NCBI RefSeq assembly: GCF_018070565.1
Contig: NZ_JAGPXL010000016.1
Coordinates: 100,478 to 164,477, forward strand
Direction of reading: 5' to 3'
Source of the DNA: Streptomyces sp. B93
GTDB lineage: Bacteria; Actinomycetota; Actinomycetes; Streptomycetales; Streptomycetaceae
Length of the DNA: 64,000 nucleotides
This document shows, one piece after another, positions 34,333 through 42,912 of this stretch. Both the position numbers and the translations under genes were made by a program. Position 1 is the stretch's first letter; each line of letters opens with the position of its first letter. A model generated the notes under the pieces. The model did no database searches. It had not been told where the DNA came from and saw only the letters and a program-made list of their open reading frames with translations.

Positions 34333-35454
34333 TCAGCGGCGGGACATGTAGATGTCGAGCGCCTTGTGGAGCAGCTTGTTGAGCGGGAAGTCCCACTCAC
34401 CGAGGTACTCGGCGGCCTCACCGCCCGTGCCCACCTTGAACTGGATCAGACCGAAGAGGTGGTCGGTCTCGTCCAGCGAGTCGGAGATGCCCCGCAGGTC
34501 ATAGACGGTGGCGCCCAGGGCGTAGGCGTCGCGGAGCATCCGCCACTGCATCGCGTTCGAGGGCCGGACCTCACGGCCGATGTTGTCGGAGGCGCCGTAG
34601 GAGTACCAGACGTGACCGCCGACGACCAGCATCGTCGCCGCCGCCAGGTTCACGCCGTTGTGGCGGGCGAAGTACAGCCGCATCCGGTTGGGGTCCTCCG
34701 TGTTGAGGGCCGACCACATGCGCTGGAAGTACCCCAGCGGGCGCGGCCGGAAGTGGTCGCGCACGGCGGTGATCTCGTACAGCCGCTGCCACTCCTCCAG
34801 GTCGTGGTAGCCGCCCTGGACGACCTCCACGCCCGCCTTCTCGGCCTTCTTGATGTTCCGGCGCCACAGCTGGTTGAAGTTCTTGTGCACCTCTTCCAGC
34901 GACCGGTTCGCCAGCGGCACCTGGAAGACATAGCGGGGCTGTACGTCGCCGAAGCCGGCGCCCCCGTCCTCGCCCTGCTGCCAGCCCATCCGGCGCAGCT
35001 TGTCCGCCACCTCGAAGGCGCGGGGCTCGATGAAGTCGGCCTCGATGTCCCGCAGCCGCTTCACGTCCGGGTCCTGGATGCCCTTCTTGATGGACGTGGC
35101 GTCCCAGCGCCGGATGACCACCGGCGGGCCCATCTTCACGGAGAACGCGCCCTGCTGCTTGAGGTGGGCGAGCATCGGCTGGATCCAGTCGTCGAGATTC
35201 GGCGCGAACCAGTTGATGACCGGGCCCTCGGGCAGATAGGCCAGATAGCGCTTGATCTTCGGCAGCTGCCGGTAGAGAACCAGGCCCACACCAACCAGCT
35301 CGCCGGTCCGCTCGTCGAACCAGCCGAGGTTCTCGGAGCGCCATTCCGCCTTCACGTCTGCCCAGGCCGGGACCTGCATGTGACTCGCCGCCGGCAGGCT
35401 CTGGATGTACGCCAGATGCTGCTCGCGACTGATGGTCCTCAGGGTCAGGCTCAT
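34333..35454 (-). CDS. femX: FemX/FemABX-family aminoacyltransferase
   Basis: The 373-residue protein belongs to the Fem family, which adds glycine from aminoacyl-tRNA to lipid II; it adds the first interpeptide residue in streptomycetes. The paired GNAT-like folds are seen in SHMQVPAWADVKAEWRSEN, NLGWFDERTGELVGVGLVL, PEGPVINWFAPNLDDWIQP, NFNQLWRRNIKKAEKAGVEV (helical arm) and WYSYGASDNIGREVRPSNA near the C-terminus. It heads a leftward pair with the racemase-like gene. Confidence 0.9.
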   Translation of the reverse strand: MSLTLRTISREQHLAYIQSLPAASHMQVPAWADVKAEWRSENLGWFDERTGELVGVGLVLYRQLPKIKRYLAYLPEGPVINWFAPNLDDWIQPMLAHLKQQGAFSVKMGPPVVIRRWDATSIKKGIQDPDVKRLRDIEADFIEPRAFEVADKLRRMGWQQGEDGGAGFGDVQPRYVFQVPLANRSLEEVHKNFNQLWRRNIKKAEKAGVEVVQGGYHDLEEWQRLYEITAVRDHFRPRPLGYFQRMWSALNTEDPNRMRLYFARHNGVNLAAATMLVVGGHVWYSYGASDNIGREVRPSNAMQWRMLRDAYALGATVYDLRGISDSLDETDHLFGLIQFKVGTGGEAAEYLGEWDFPLNKLLHKALDIYMSRR

Positions 35455-35609
35455 TCGGGGCGCTCCTCGGGCTGGTGTGTCCCCATGGGGTCAGGGGCTC
35501 CGGCTCTCGCGCCGAAGCCTACTGCGCCCTGCCAGCGCCCCGACTGGGCACACGGCACCTTGACCCCGGTGCATCGCCCACCGGAGTGCACCGGGACGTC
35601 ATGGAAGGA

Positions 35610-35633
35610 AGGCGTCCGCGGATCCGGACGCCT
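35610..35633 (-). terminator. Hairpin terminator after the small membrane gene
   Basis: AGGCGTCCG (35610-35618) and CGGACGCCT (35625-35633) form a perfect 9-base-pair stem with a 6-base loop, immediately downstream of the stop at 35640. Confidence 0.8.
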
Positions 35634-35639
35634 CTTCGC

Positions 35640-35954
35640 TCAGCCGATCACACCGCCGAACAGACCGCCGTGTGCCATTCCCAGGAAGAAACCGACGGCC
35701 GAGGCGCCGAGCCCCAGCACGAGGCCGAAGCGTTCGCGGGTCGTCTCCGAGACCCACTGCCCGTACGCACCCGTCATGATCCCCAGCAGCCCGGTCCAGG
35801 AGCTGAGGATATGCAGGTCGTGGAACATCGCCGAGATGAAGGCCGTCAGTCCGAGAACCAGCGTCACCGCGAGCAGGGTGTCCTGGAGCGGATGACGCCT
35901 GCCGTCCGTGGCGAACAGAGAGCCGGCGGTGTTGGGTCGCATTGCCTGTGCCAT
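35640..35954 (-). CDS. Small three-helix membrane protein (SCO3905-like)
   Basis: A 104-residue protein starting MAQAMRPNTAGSLFATDGRR. ATG 35954 is chosen because GGAGGTG lies five bases before it; upstream codons are not conserved-looking. Hydrophobic segments DTLLAVTLVLGLTAFISAMF, WTGLLGIMTGAYGQWV and LVLGLGASAVGFFLGMAHGG give about three membrane helices. Function is unknown; it sits in the same place between femX and rpsF in S. coelicolor. Confidence 0.8.
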   Translation of the reverse strand: MAQAMRPNTAGSLFATDGRRHPLQDTLLAVTLVLGLTAFISAMFHDLHILSSWTGLLGIMTGAYGQWVSETTRERFGLVLGLGASAVGFFLGMAHGGLFGGVIG

Positions 35955-36193
35955 GGGGCACCTCCTGCGGAAGACGGCGCACTGTAGCGCCATACACACC
36001 CGATGTGTACAGATTGACCGCCCTCAGGGGAGGATTTCAACCGGAAGCAGCTGTGCAGGTAGTCTGTACCGTCTGCACCGGTGTCTGTCCTCACCGGGTC
36101 GGTGACGCGTCAGGTACCCGTCCCCGCCCCTCTGGGAAACCGCCGATCGACCCCCGTTGTCAGTGGCGGCCGATACCGTTGCGTACGCATCAC

Positions 36194-36250
36194 AACCCTC
36201 CTGCCACGGAACGACCGTGGCCGCTGAGTCCAAAGGAGGTGGGTTCCACA
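36194..36250 (+). promoter_or_regulatory. rpsF leader hairpin, possible S6:S18 control element
   Basis: CCACGG (36204-36209) and CCGTGG (36215-36220) form a hairpin, followed by CCGC. AACCCTCCT (36193-36201) can pair around it with AGGA..GGGTT, which includes the rpsF Shine-Dalgarno AAAGGAGGT (36233-36241). A leader with an unpaired CCG next to such a stem is what the S6:S18 complex-binding motif looks like, so autoregulation by S6-S18 is possible. The fold was drawn by eye. Confidence 0.4.
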
Positions 36251-36540
36251 TGCGTCACTACGAGGTGATGGTCATCCTCGACCCCGACGTCGAGGAGCGC
36301 GCTGTCTCCCCGCTGATCGAGAACTTCCTCTCTGTCGTCCGTGACGGCGGCGGAAAGGTCGAGAAGGTCGACACCTGGGGTCGTCGTCGTCTCGCGTACG
36401 AGATCAAGAAGAAGCCCGAGGGCATCTACTCGGTCATCGACCTTCAGGCCGAGCCTGCGGTCGTCAAGGAGCTCGACCGCCAGATGAACCTGAACGAGTC
36501 GGTCCTCCGGACCAAGGTCCTCCGTCCCGAGACCCACTGA
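36250..36540 (+). CDS. rpsF: 30S ribosomal protein S6 (bS6)
   Basis: The 96-residue protein begins MRHYEVMVILDPDVEER at ATG 36250, eight bases after AAAGGAGGT, and has WGRRRLAYEIKKKPEGIYSV, the conserved S6 core. It binds S18 in the small-subunit platform. The frame is open upstream to 36157 but that part is leader. It opens the classic rpsF-ssb-rpsR-rplI operon. Confidence 0.97.
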   Translation: MRHYEVMVILDPDVEERAVSPLIENFLSVVRDGGGKVEKVDTWGRRRLAYEIKKKPEGIYSVIDLQAEPAVVKELDRQMNLNESVLRTKVLRPETH

Positions 36541-36615
36541 GCCTCCGCTCAGCTGATCTCGGGATCCGAGTAGCAGCACCAGCAGCCAGCAGCAAACCCG
36601 CCGAGAGGTTCCCCC

Positions 36616-37200
36616 ATGGCAGGCGAGACCGTCATCACGGTCATCGGCAATCTTGTCGACGACCCCGAGCTGCGCTTCACCCCCTCCGGTGCGGCGGTCG
36701 CGAAGTTCCGTGTCGCGTCCACTCCCCGCACCTTCGACCGTCAGACCAATGAGTGGAAGGACGGCGAGAGCCTGTTCCTGACCTGCTCGGTCTGGCGTCA
36801 GGCGGCGGAGAACGTCGCGGAGTCACTTCAGCGAGGCATGCGCGTCATCGTGCAGGGCCGTCTGAAGCAGCGGTCCTACGAGGACCGTGAGGGCGTCAAG
36901 CGCACGGTCTACGAGCTGGACGTCGACGAGGTCGGCCCCAGCCTGCGCAACGCCACGGCCAAGGTCACAAAGACCGCCGGCCGCGGTGGTCAGGGTGGTT
37001 ACGGCGGCGGCGGTGGCGGCGGCCAGCAGGGCGGCGGCTGGGGCGGCGGCCCCGGTGGCGGCCAGCAGGGCGGTGGCGCTCCTGCCGACGACCCCTGGGC
37101 GACCGGCGCACCCGCCGGTGGCCAGCAGGGTGGCGGCGGTGGCTGGGGCGGCGGCTCCGGTGGCTCCGGCGGCGGCTACTCGGACGAGCCCCCTTTCTAG
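36616..37200 (+). CDS. ssb: Single-stranded DNA-binding protein SSB
   Basis: The 194-residue protein starts MAGETVITVIGNLVDDPELR. Its OB fold covers about residues 1-110 (TPSGAAVAKFRVAST, WRQAAENVAESLQRGMRVIV, GRLKQRSYEDREG). A long glycine/glutamine-rich linker follows, and the C-terminal acidic tip YSDEPPF is the docking peptide for SSB partner proteins. It protects single-stranded DNA at forks. It lies between rpsF and rpsR, in the same operon. Confidence 0.97.
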   Translation: MAGETVITVIGNLVDDPELRFTPSGAAVAKFRVASTPRTFDRQTNEWKDGESLFLTCSVWRQAAENVAESLQRGMRVIVQGRLKQRSYEDREGVKRTVYELDVDEVGPSLRNATAKVTKTAGRGGQGGYGGGGGGGQQGGGWGGGPGGGQQGGGAPADDPWATGAPAGGQQGGGGGWGGGSGGSGGGYSDEPPF

Positions 37201-37272
37201 ACCTTCGGGTCCCGGCCTTTGGGCCGAGGGTGGGCCGTATCCCAAACTTCTTGATCACACAGGAGAATCACC

Positions 37273-37509
37273 ATGGCGAAGCCGCCTGTGCGCAAGCCGA
37301 AGAAGAAGGTCTGCGCTTTCTGCAAGGACAAGGTCACGTACGTGGACTACAAGGACACGAACATGCTGCGGAAGTTCATTTCCGACCGTGGCAAGATCCG
37401 TGCCCGCCGCGTGACCGGCAACTGCACGCAGCACCAGCGTGACGTCGCCACGGCTGTCAAGAACAGCCGTGAGATGGCGCTGCTGCCCTACACGTCCACC
37501 GCGCGCTAA
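37273..37509 (+). CDS. rpsR: 30S ribosomal protein S18 (bS18), cysteine-containing form
   Basis: The 78-residue protein has KKKVCAFCKDKVTYVDYKD, then ISDRGKIRARRVTGNC. The CxxC pair together with the later Cys/His (NCTQHQRD) is the zinc-binding (C+) form of S18. Streptomycetes also carry a zinc-free S18 copy elsewhere, used under zinc limitation; this one is the zinc-replete copy in the main operon. Start ATG 37273 follows AGGAGAA. Confidence 0.96.
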   Translation: MAKPPVRKPKKKVCAFCKDKVTYVDYKDTNMLRKFISDRGKIRARRVTGNCTQHQRDVATAVKNSREMALLPYTSTAR

Positions 37510-37527
37510 GGGAAGGGTGACCGACTC

Positions 37528-37974
37528 ATGAAGATCATCCTCACCCACGAGGTCTCCGGCCTCGGTGCCGCCGGCGACGTCGTCGACGTCAAGGACGGTT
37601 ACGCTCGCAACTACCTGATCCCGCGGAAGTTCGCTATCCGCTGGACCAAGGGTGGCGAGAAGGACGTCGAGCAGATCCGTCGTGCTCGCAAGATCCACGA
37701 GATCCAGACCATCGAGCAGGCCAACAGCGTGAAGGCCCAGCTCGAGGGTGTCCGGGTCCGCCTGGCCGTCCGTTCCGGCGACTCCGGCCGTCTCTTCGGT
37801 TCCGTCACCCCGGCCGACATCGCCTCGGCGATCAAGGCTGCCGGTGGCCCCGAGGTCGACAAGCGCCGCATCGAGCTGGGCGCGCCGATCAAGAGCCTGG
37901 GCGCCCACGAGACGTCCGTGCGTCTGCACCCCGAGGTTGCCGCCAAGGTCAACATCGAGGTCGTCGCGGCCTGA
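37528..37974 (+). CDS. rplI: 50S ribosomal protein L9 (bL9)
   Basis: The 148-residue protein starts MKIILTHEVSGLGAAGDVVD, the L9 N-terminal RNA-binding domain with VKDGYARNYLIPRKFA, then a long charged helix and a C-terminal domain (RLFGSVTPADIASAIKAAGG, LHPEVAAKVNIEVVAA). It is last in the rpsF operon; a strong terminator begins 27 bases after its stop. Confidence 0.97.
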   Translation: MKIILTHEVSGLGAAGDVVDVKDGYARNYLIPRKFAIRWTKGGEKDVEQIRRARKIHEIQTIEQANSVKAQLEGVRVRLAVRSGDSGRLFGSVTPADIASAIKAAGGPEVDKRRIELGAPIKSLGAHETSVRLHPEVAAKVNIEVVAA

Positions 37975-38000
37975 TCGTCGCACTCGGCTTGCACAGCTGA

Positions 38001-38032
38001 GAAGGGCCGCACCCTAAGGGGTGCGGCCCTTC
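38001..38032 (+). terminator. Terminator of the rpsF-ssb-rpsR-rplI operon
   Basis: GAAGGGCCGCACCC (38001-38014) and GGGTGCGGCCCTTC (38019-38032) pair perfectly over 14 bases around a TAAG loop, followed by TTCG. It also faces the convergent MATE gene and may work both ways. Confidence 0.92.
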
Positions 38033-38085
38033 TTCGCGTCCGGGCCGAGCCCCAAACGAAGAGTGCTGGGGACTCGGCCCTCGCT

Positions 38086-38099
38086 GTTTCACGTGAAAC
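38086..38099. promoter_or_regulatory. parS: parS site between rplI and the MATE gene
   Basis: Perfect GTTTCACGTGAAAC in the convergent intergenic region, 14 bases before the MATE stop codon. It is not part of a longer palindrome here. Confidence 0.95.
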
Positions 38100-38112
38100 G
38101 CGGTGAGTGGAT

Positions 38113-39459
38113 TCAGCGGGTCGCGCCGGTGACGACCCAGCGGCCCGAGCGGGTGCGCAGCCACAACGTGAGCATGCGGACCGTCATCATCAGGTTCATC
38201 GCTACCCAGAGCGCGGTGAGCCCACCTCCGAGGGTGGGCACAAGGAGCGCGACGGGAGCGAAGACCGCCAGTGTGAGCAGCATCGCCCAGGCGAGATAGG
38301 GGCCGTCCCCCGCGCCCATCAGAACGCCGTCGAGGACGAAGACCACTCCGCTGATGGGCTGGCAGACCGCCACGACGATCAGCGCGGGCAGGGCGGCGTC
38401 CTTCACCAGGGAGTCACTGGTGAACAGCGGCAGGAACAACGGGCGGCTCACCACGACCAGGACCCCGAGGACGACCCCTACGGCGATGCCCCACTGCACC
38501 ATACGGCGGCACACATCGCGGGCTCCCTGGGCGTCACCGGCGCCGAGATAGCGGCCGATGATGGCCTGTCCGGCGATGGCGATGGCGTCGAGCGCGAAGG
38601 CCAGCAGGCTCCACAGGGACAGGATGATCTGGTGTGCCGCGATATCGGCATCGCCGAGCCGGGCGGCGACCGCCGTGGCGATCAGCAGGATCGCCCGCAG
38701 TGAGAGGGTGCGCACCAGCAGTGGCACACCGGCCTGGGCGGATGCCCGGATCCCGGCGAGGTCAGGGCGCAGTGCGGCACCGTGGCGGCGGGCTCCTCGC
38801 ACGACGACCGTGAGATACACCGCCGCCATCCCGCACTGGGCGATGACCGTTCCCCAGGCGGAGCCCGCGATGCCCAGATCGGCACCGTAGACAAGGACCA
38901 CATTGAGGACGCCGTTGGCGACGAATCCGGCGATGGCGACGTACAGCGGTGTCCTGGTGTCCTGGAGGCCGCGCAGTACACCGGTGGCGGCGAGGACCAT
39001 CAGCATGGCGGGGATGCCGAGCGAGGAGATTCTCAGGTAGGTGGTGGCATGGGGGGCTGCGGTCTCGGAGGCACCGAACAGGTCGACGAGGCCCGGTGCG
39101 GCGGGCAGGACGACGGCGATGACCGCGGCGCCGAGCAGCAGGGCGAGCCAGATGCCGTCCATGCCCTGGCGTATCGCGGCGGGGAGGTCGCCCGCGCCGA
39201 CGCGGCGGGCGACGGCGGCGGTGGTGGCGTAGGCGAGGAAGACGAAGACGCTTACGGCTGTGGTGAGGAGCGCGGAGGCGACGCCGAGTCCGGCGAGCTG
39301 GGCGGTGCCGAGGTGGCCCACGATCGCGCTGTCGGCCATGACGAACAGAGGCTCGGCGACCAGTGCGCCGAAGGCCGGAACGGCAAGCGCGACGATCTCT
39401 CGGTCGTGCTGGCGCCGCGTGGCGCGGGGAGTCGCTGGAGCCTGTGTCATGAGCACCAA
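38113..39459 (-). CDS. MATE-family efflux transporter
   Basis: The 448-residue protein has about twelve membrane helices in two MatE halves. The first is marked by ALAVPAFGALVAEPLFVMAD and SAIVGHLGTAQLAGLGVA, the second by HQIILSLWSLLAFALDAIAI. MATE carriers export cationic drugs or metabolites using H+ or Na+. The substrate cannot be read from sequence. It is transcribed away from dnaB, and its start region borders the DnaA-box cluster there. Confidence 0.93.
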   Translation of the reverse strand: MVLMTQAPATPRATRRQHDREIVALAVPAFGALVAEPLFVMADSAIVGHLGTAQLAGLGVASALLTTAVSVFVFLAYATTAAVARRVGAGDLPAAIRQGMDGIWLALLLGAAVIAVVLPAAPGLVDLFGASETAAPHATTYLRISSLGIPAMLMVLAATGVLRGLQDTRTPLYVAIAGFVANGVLNVVLVYGADLGIAGSAWGTVIAQCGMAAVYLTVVVRGARRHGAALRPDLAGIRASAQAGVPLLVRTLSLRAILLIATAVAARLGDADIAAHQIILSLWSLLAFALDAIAIAGQAIIGRYLGAGDAQGARDVCRRMVQWGIAVGVVLGVLVVVSRPLFLPLFTSDSLVKDAALPALIVVAVCQPISGVVFVLDGVLMGAGDGPYLAWAMLLTLAVFAPVALLVPTLGGGLTALWVAMNLMMTVRMLTLWLRTRSGRWVVTGATR

Positions 39460-39464
39460 TCTAA

Positions 39465-39727
39465 TCGTCCACAGGTAAGCGATGCAAAGCCATTGTGCCC
39501 CTTACTTACGGCCTTGCGGTGTGTGCTCTTGTGTACAGTCCGAGACGATCTTGGTCCGTGTGGGAAAGTTTTTGTTCTGCACAGCCGGTGGACGGGGAAA
39601 GCGCAGGTCAGAGTCGTGCGACGAGAAGGGTACGGAGCTTGTTCACAGGCCTGTCCACCGGGTCGTGCACAGGTTTCGCCGAGTTCTCCACAGCATCGGG
39701 GCCGTCGTCCACATGGCCTGTGGATAA
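39465..39727. promoter_or_regulatory. DnaA-box cluster upstream of dnaB
   Basis: In 263 bases there are at least eight 9-mers close to the DnaA box: TCGTCCACA 39465, TTCTGCACA about 39575, TTGTTCACA 39639, CTGTCCACC 39651, TCGTGCACA 39663, TTCTCCACA 39684, TCGTCCACA 39705 and TGTGGATAA 39719 (a perfect reversed TTATCCACA). The stretch 39460-39910 holds no gene. The cluster could regulate dnaB or titrate DnaA near the origin. Confidence 0.75.
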
Positions 39728-39910
39728 CCAGATTGGCTGACGGTGCCCGGGGGCCTACCGTTGTCCGGCGCCCGCTCCGTCCGTCGGCAGCTGAACCATC
39801 ACAAAACCGACGCGTCAGAACCGGAGTTGGGCTTCTCGGATTGTCGGTGCCGTGCCGTAGAAAAGAGGGGCACGGCTAGGTCCGCTCGGCGGACGGGAGG
39901 AGGTGGCTCG

Positions 39911-41389
39911 GTGAGTATTTCCGAGCCCTTGGACGACCCCTGGGCCGACAGCGGTCCCAGTGATCGTCTGCCCGCCTCCCGTCGCCGCGGTGACGGCGGC
40001 CGTGGCCGGGACGAGCAGCACGACCGTGGTCCGGACGGCACCGGGTGGGACGGCGGGGGGTCGTCCTTCGAGCGTGTCCCGCCCCAGGACCTCAACGCCG
40101 AGCAGTCCGTGCTCGGTGGCATGCTCCTGTCCAAGGACGCGATCGCCGACGTCGTCGAGATCCTGAAGGGCCACGACTTCTACAAGCCCTCCCACGAGAC
40201 GATCTACCAGTCCATCCTCGACGTCTACGCCCGGGGCGAGCCCGCCGACCCGATCACCATCGCCGCCGAGCTGACCAAGCGCGGCGAGATCAACAAGGTC
40301 GGCGGCGCGGCCTACCTCCACTCGCTCGTCCAGACGGTGCCGACGGCGGCGAACGCCGAGTACTACGCGGAGATCGTCCACGAGCGCGCGGTCCTGCGCC
40401 GACTGGTCGAGGCCGGCACCCGTATCACCCAGATGGGATACGCGGCGGACGACGACGTCGACGAGATCGTCAACCGCGCCCAGGCCGAGATCTACGCCGT
40501 CACCGAGCAGCGCACCAGCGAGGACTATCTGCCGCTCGGCGACATCATGGAGGGCGCGCTCGACGAGATCGAGGCGATCGGCTCCCGCAGCGGCGAGATG
40601 ACGGGTGTGCCCACCGGGTTCACCGACTTCGACTCGCTCACCAACGGCCTGCACCCCGGCCAGATGATCGTCATCGCCGCGCGTCCGGCGATGGGCAAGT
40701 CGACGCTCGCACTCGACTTCGCCCGGGCCGCGTCCATCAAGCACAACCTGCCGAGCGTCATCTTCTCGCTCGAAATGGGGCGCAACGAGATCGCGATGCG
40801 TCTGCTGTCGGCCGAGGCCCGGGTCGCGCTGCACCACATGCGTTCGGGGACGATGACCGACGAGGACTGGACCCGTCTGGCCCGCCGGATGCCGGACGTC
40901 TCGGCGGCACCGCTGTACATCGACGACTCACCGAACCTGTCGATGATGGAGATCCGGGCCAAGTGCCGTCGGTTGAAGCAGCGCAACGACCTGCGGCTGG
41001 TGGTCATCGACTACCTCCAGCTGATGCAGGCGGGCGGCTCCAAGCGCTCCGAGAGCCGCCAGCAGGAGGTCTCGGACATGTCCCGGAACCTGAAGCTGCT
41101 CGCCAAGGAGCTGGAGATCCCGGTCATCGCCCTCTCCCAGCTGAACCGTGGCCCCGAACAGCGCACGGACAAGAAGCCAATGGTCTCCGACCTGCGTGAG
41201 TCGGGATCCATCGAGCAGGACGCCGACATGGTCATCCTTCTGCACCGCGAGGACGCCTACGAGAAGGAGTCGCCACGTGCCGGCGAGGCCGACCTGATCG
41301 TCGCCAAGCACCGAAACGGCCCCACGGCGACGATCACGGTCGCCTTCCAGGGCCACTACTCGCGCTTCGTGGACATGGCACAGACCTGA
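39911..41389 (+). CDS. dnaB: Replicative DNA helicase DnaB
   Basis: The 492-residue hexameric helicase unwinds DNA at the fork. GTG 39911 (VSISEPLDDPWADSG) follows AGGAGGTGGCTCG; the open frame before it crosses the DnaA-box cluster and is not used. The N-terminal domain begins PPQDLNAEQSVLGGMLLSKD, and the RecA-like core has Walker A AARPAMGKSTLALDFARAA, SLEMGRNEIAMRLL, Walker B LRLVVIDYLQLMQAGG and arginine-finger region NGPTATITVAFQG. No intein interrupts it, although DnaB inteins are common in actinobacteria. Confidence 0.96.
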   Translation: MSISEPLDDPWADSGPSDRLPASRRRGDGGRGRDEQHDRGPDGTGWDGGGSSFERVPPQDLNAEQSVLGGMLLSKDAIADVVEILKGHDFYKPSHETIYQSILDVYARGEPADPITIAAELTKRGEINKVGGAAYLHSLVQTVPTAANAEYYAEIVHERAVLRRLVEAGTRITQMGYAADDDVDEIVNRAQAEIYAVTEQRTSEDYLPLGDIMEGALDEIEAIGSRSGEMTGVPTGFTDFDSLTNGLHPGQMIVIAARPAMGKSTLALDFARAASIKHNLPSVIFSLEMGRNEIAMRLLSAEARVALHHMRSGTMTDEDWTRLARRMPDVSAAPLYIDDSPNLSMMEIRAKCRRLKQRNDLRLVVIDYLQLMQAGGSKRSESRQQEVSDMSRNLKLLAKELEIPVIALSQLNRGPEQRTDKKPMVSDLRESGSIEQDADMVILLHREDAYEKESPRAGEADLIVAKHRNGPTATITVAFQGHYSRFVDMAQT

Positions 41390-41469
41390 CCGGCCGTACC
41401 TGGCGGGACGCCCACCAGGACCGTACAAATGCGCTCGACGAGTGCGGCTCGGCGGTATGGACTGAGCGC

Positions 41470-42855
41470 ATGACGACTTCTCAGGAAGAACTCCTGCCGG
41501 GTACCCGCCGGGCGTTGCTGCACCGGATCGCCGTGGCTCAGTCGGAAGGGCGGGCGCCGTCGCTGGTCGCGTCCGTCGTCCGGGGTGGACGGGCGGTGTG
41601 GCACGGGGCGCGGACCTCGGTGGACGGGGAGGTGCCGGACCAGGATGTGCAGTACAGGATCGGTTCGATCACCAAGACCTTCACTGCTGTCCTGGTGCTG
41701 CGGCTGAGGGACGAAGGGCTGCTGGACCTCACCGATCCGCTGGAGAAGCATCTGCCGGGCACTGGTGTGGGGGAGGCGACGATCGCCGAGCTGCTCGCGC
41801 ACAGCAGCGGGCTGGCGGCGGAGTCGCCCGCGCCGTGGTGGGAGCGCACGCCGGGATCGCTGCGGCCGGAGCTTTCCGATGTGCTCGGTGAGCGGCCTCG
41901 GGTGCATCCCAGCGGCCGCAGATTCCACTACTCGAACCCGGGATACACCCTGCTGGGCGCCCTCGTCGAGAAGTTGCGGGGTGCCTCCTGGGAGGAGGCG
42001 CTTCGGCGTGAAGTGCTCGCACCCCTGGAGCTGAGGCGTACGAGTGTGCGTCCGGCGTTTCCTCATGCGGGCGGCTGGGCGGTGCACCCGTGGGCGGATG
42101 TGCTGTTGCCGGAACCCGCCGAGGACCTTGGCCGCATGGCGTCAGCGGGTCAGCTCTGGTCGACCACCGGCGATTTGGCGCGGTACGCCGTCTTTCTGAC
42201 ACACGGCGACGACCGGGTGCTGAGCGCGGAGACCGTACGGGAGATGCGGGTGCCCGCCACACCGGTCGAGGCCGCGGATGTGGTGGACGGCTACGCCTAT
42301 GGGCTCGGGCTGGAGATCAGACACCGAGACGGGCGGCTGCTCGTGGGGCACTCCGGGTCACTGCCGGGATTTCTGGCCAGCCTCACCATCGCCGCGGAGG
42401 ACGATGTGGCGGCGGTGGTGCTGATGAACTGCACCTCCGGGCCGGTGGCGTCGGCGGTCGGCGCCGATCTCGTGCGGATCGTCGCCGAGGCCGAGCCGAG
42501 GATCCCGGAGCCCTGGCGGCCGTTGCGGGAGGTCGAGCCGACCACGCTGGAGCTGGCGGGGCAGTGGTACTGGGGGACGTACGCCTTCGGTCTGCGGGTG
42601 ACGGCCGATGGGCTGATCTCCCTGGAGCCGCTGTCCGGGAACGGCCGCCGCTCCCGGTTCCGGGCGAACGGCGATGGCACCTGGACAGGGCTGGAGGGCT
42701 ACTACGCCGGTGAAGTGCTGCGGGCCGTTCGGCGGGCGGACGGGACGGTGAGCCATCTCGACCTCGGGTCGTTCGTGTTCACACGTCAGCCTTATGACGA
42801 GCAGGCACCGGTGCCGGGTGGTGTGGACCCGGAGGGATGGCGGGGGATCGGCTAG
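41470..42855 (+). CDS. Serine hydrolase of the beta-lactamase/class C PBP family
   Basis: The 461-residue protein has the nucleophile motif YRIGSITKTFTAVLVL (SxxK) near residue 63, the FHYSNPGYTLLGALVE (YxN) motif near residue 156, and GHSGSLPGF in the place of the third motif (HxG). The N-terminal 320 residues form the hydrolase; the remaining 140 resemble the beta-barrel tail of D-aminopeptidase/esterase types. No signal peptide is seen, so it may act in the cytoplasm on peptides or esters rather than on beta-lactams. Confidence 0.87.
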   Translation: MTTSQEELLPGTRRALLHRIAVAQSEGRAPSLVASVVRGGRAVWHGARTSVDGEVPDQDVQYRIGSITKTFTAVLVLRLRDEGLLDLTDPLEKHLPGTGVGEATIAELLAHSSGLAAESPAPWWERTPGSLRPELSDVLGERPRVHPSGRRFHYSNPGYTLLGALVEKLRGASWEEALRREVLAPLELRRTSVRPAFPHAGGWAVHPWADVLLPEPAEDLGRMASAGQLWSTTGDLARYAVFLTHGDDRVLSAETVREMRVPATPVEAADVVDGYAYGLGLEIRHRDGRLLVGHSGSLPGFLASLTIAAEDDVAAVVLMNCTSGPVASAVGADLVRIVAEAEPRIPEPWRPLREVEPTTLELAGQWYWGTYAFGLRVTADGLISLEPLSGNGRRSRFRANGDGTWTGLEGYYAGEVLRAVRRADGTVSHLDLGSFVFTRQPYDEQAPVPGGVDPEGWRGIG

Positions 42856-42875
42856 GGCTTGGCGTGGCACCGCGG

Positions 42876-42903
42876 GTGCCCTGTTTCACGTGAAACAGGG
42901 CAC
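42876..42903. terminator. parS: 28-bp perfect palindrome: parS plus terminator
   Basis: GTGCCCTGTTTCAC at 42876-42889 is perfectly mirrored at 42890-42903, with parS at 42883-42896 in the centre. It sits between the convergent hydrolase and GNAT genes, so it can act as a terminator for both. Confidence 0.88.
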
Positions 42904-42912
42904 CTTGTGGTG

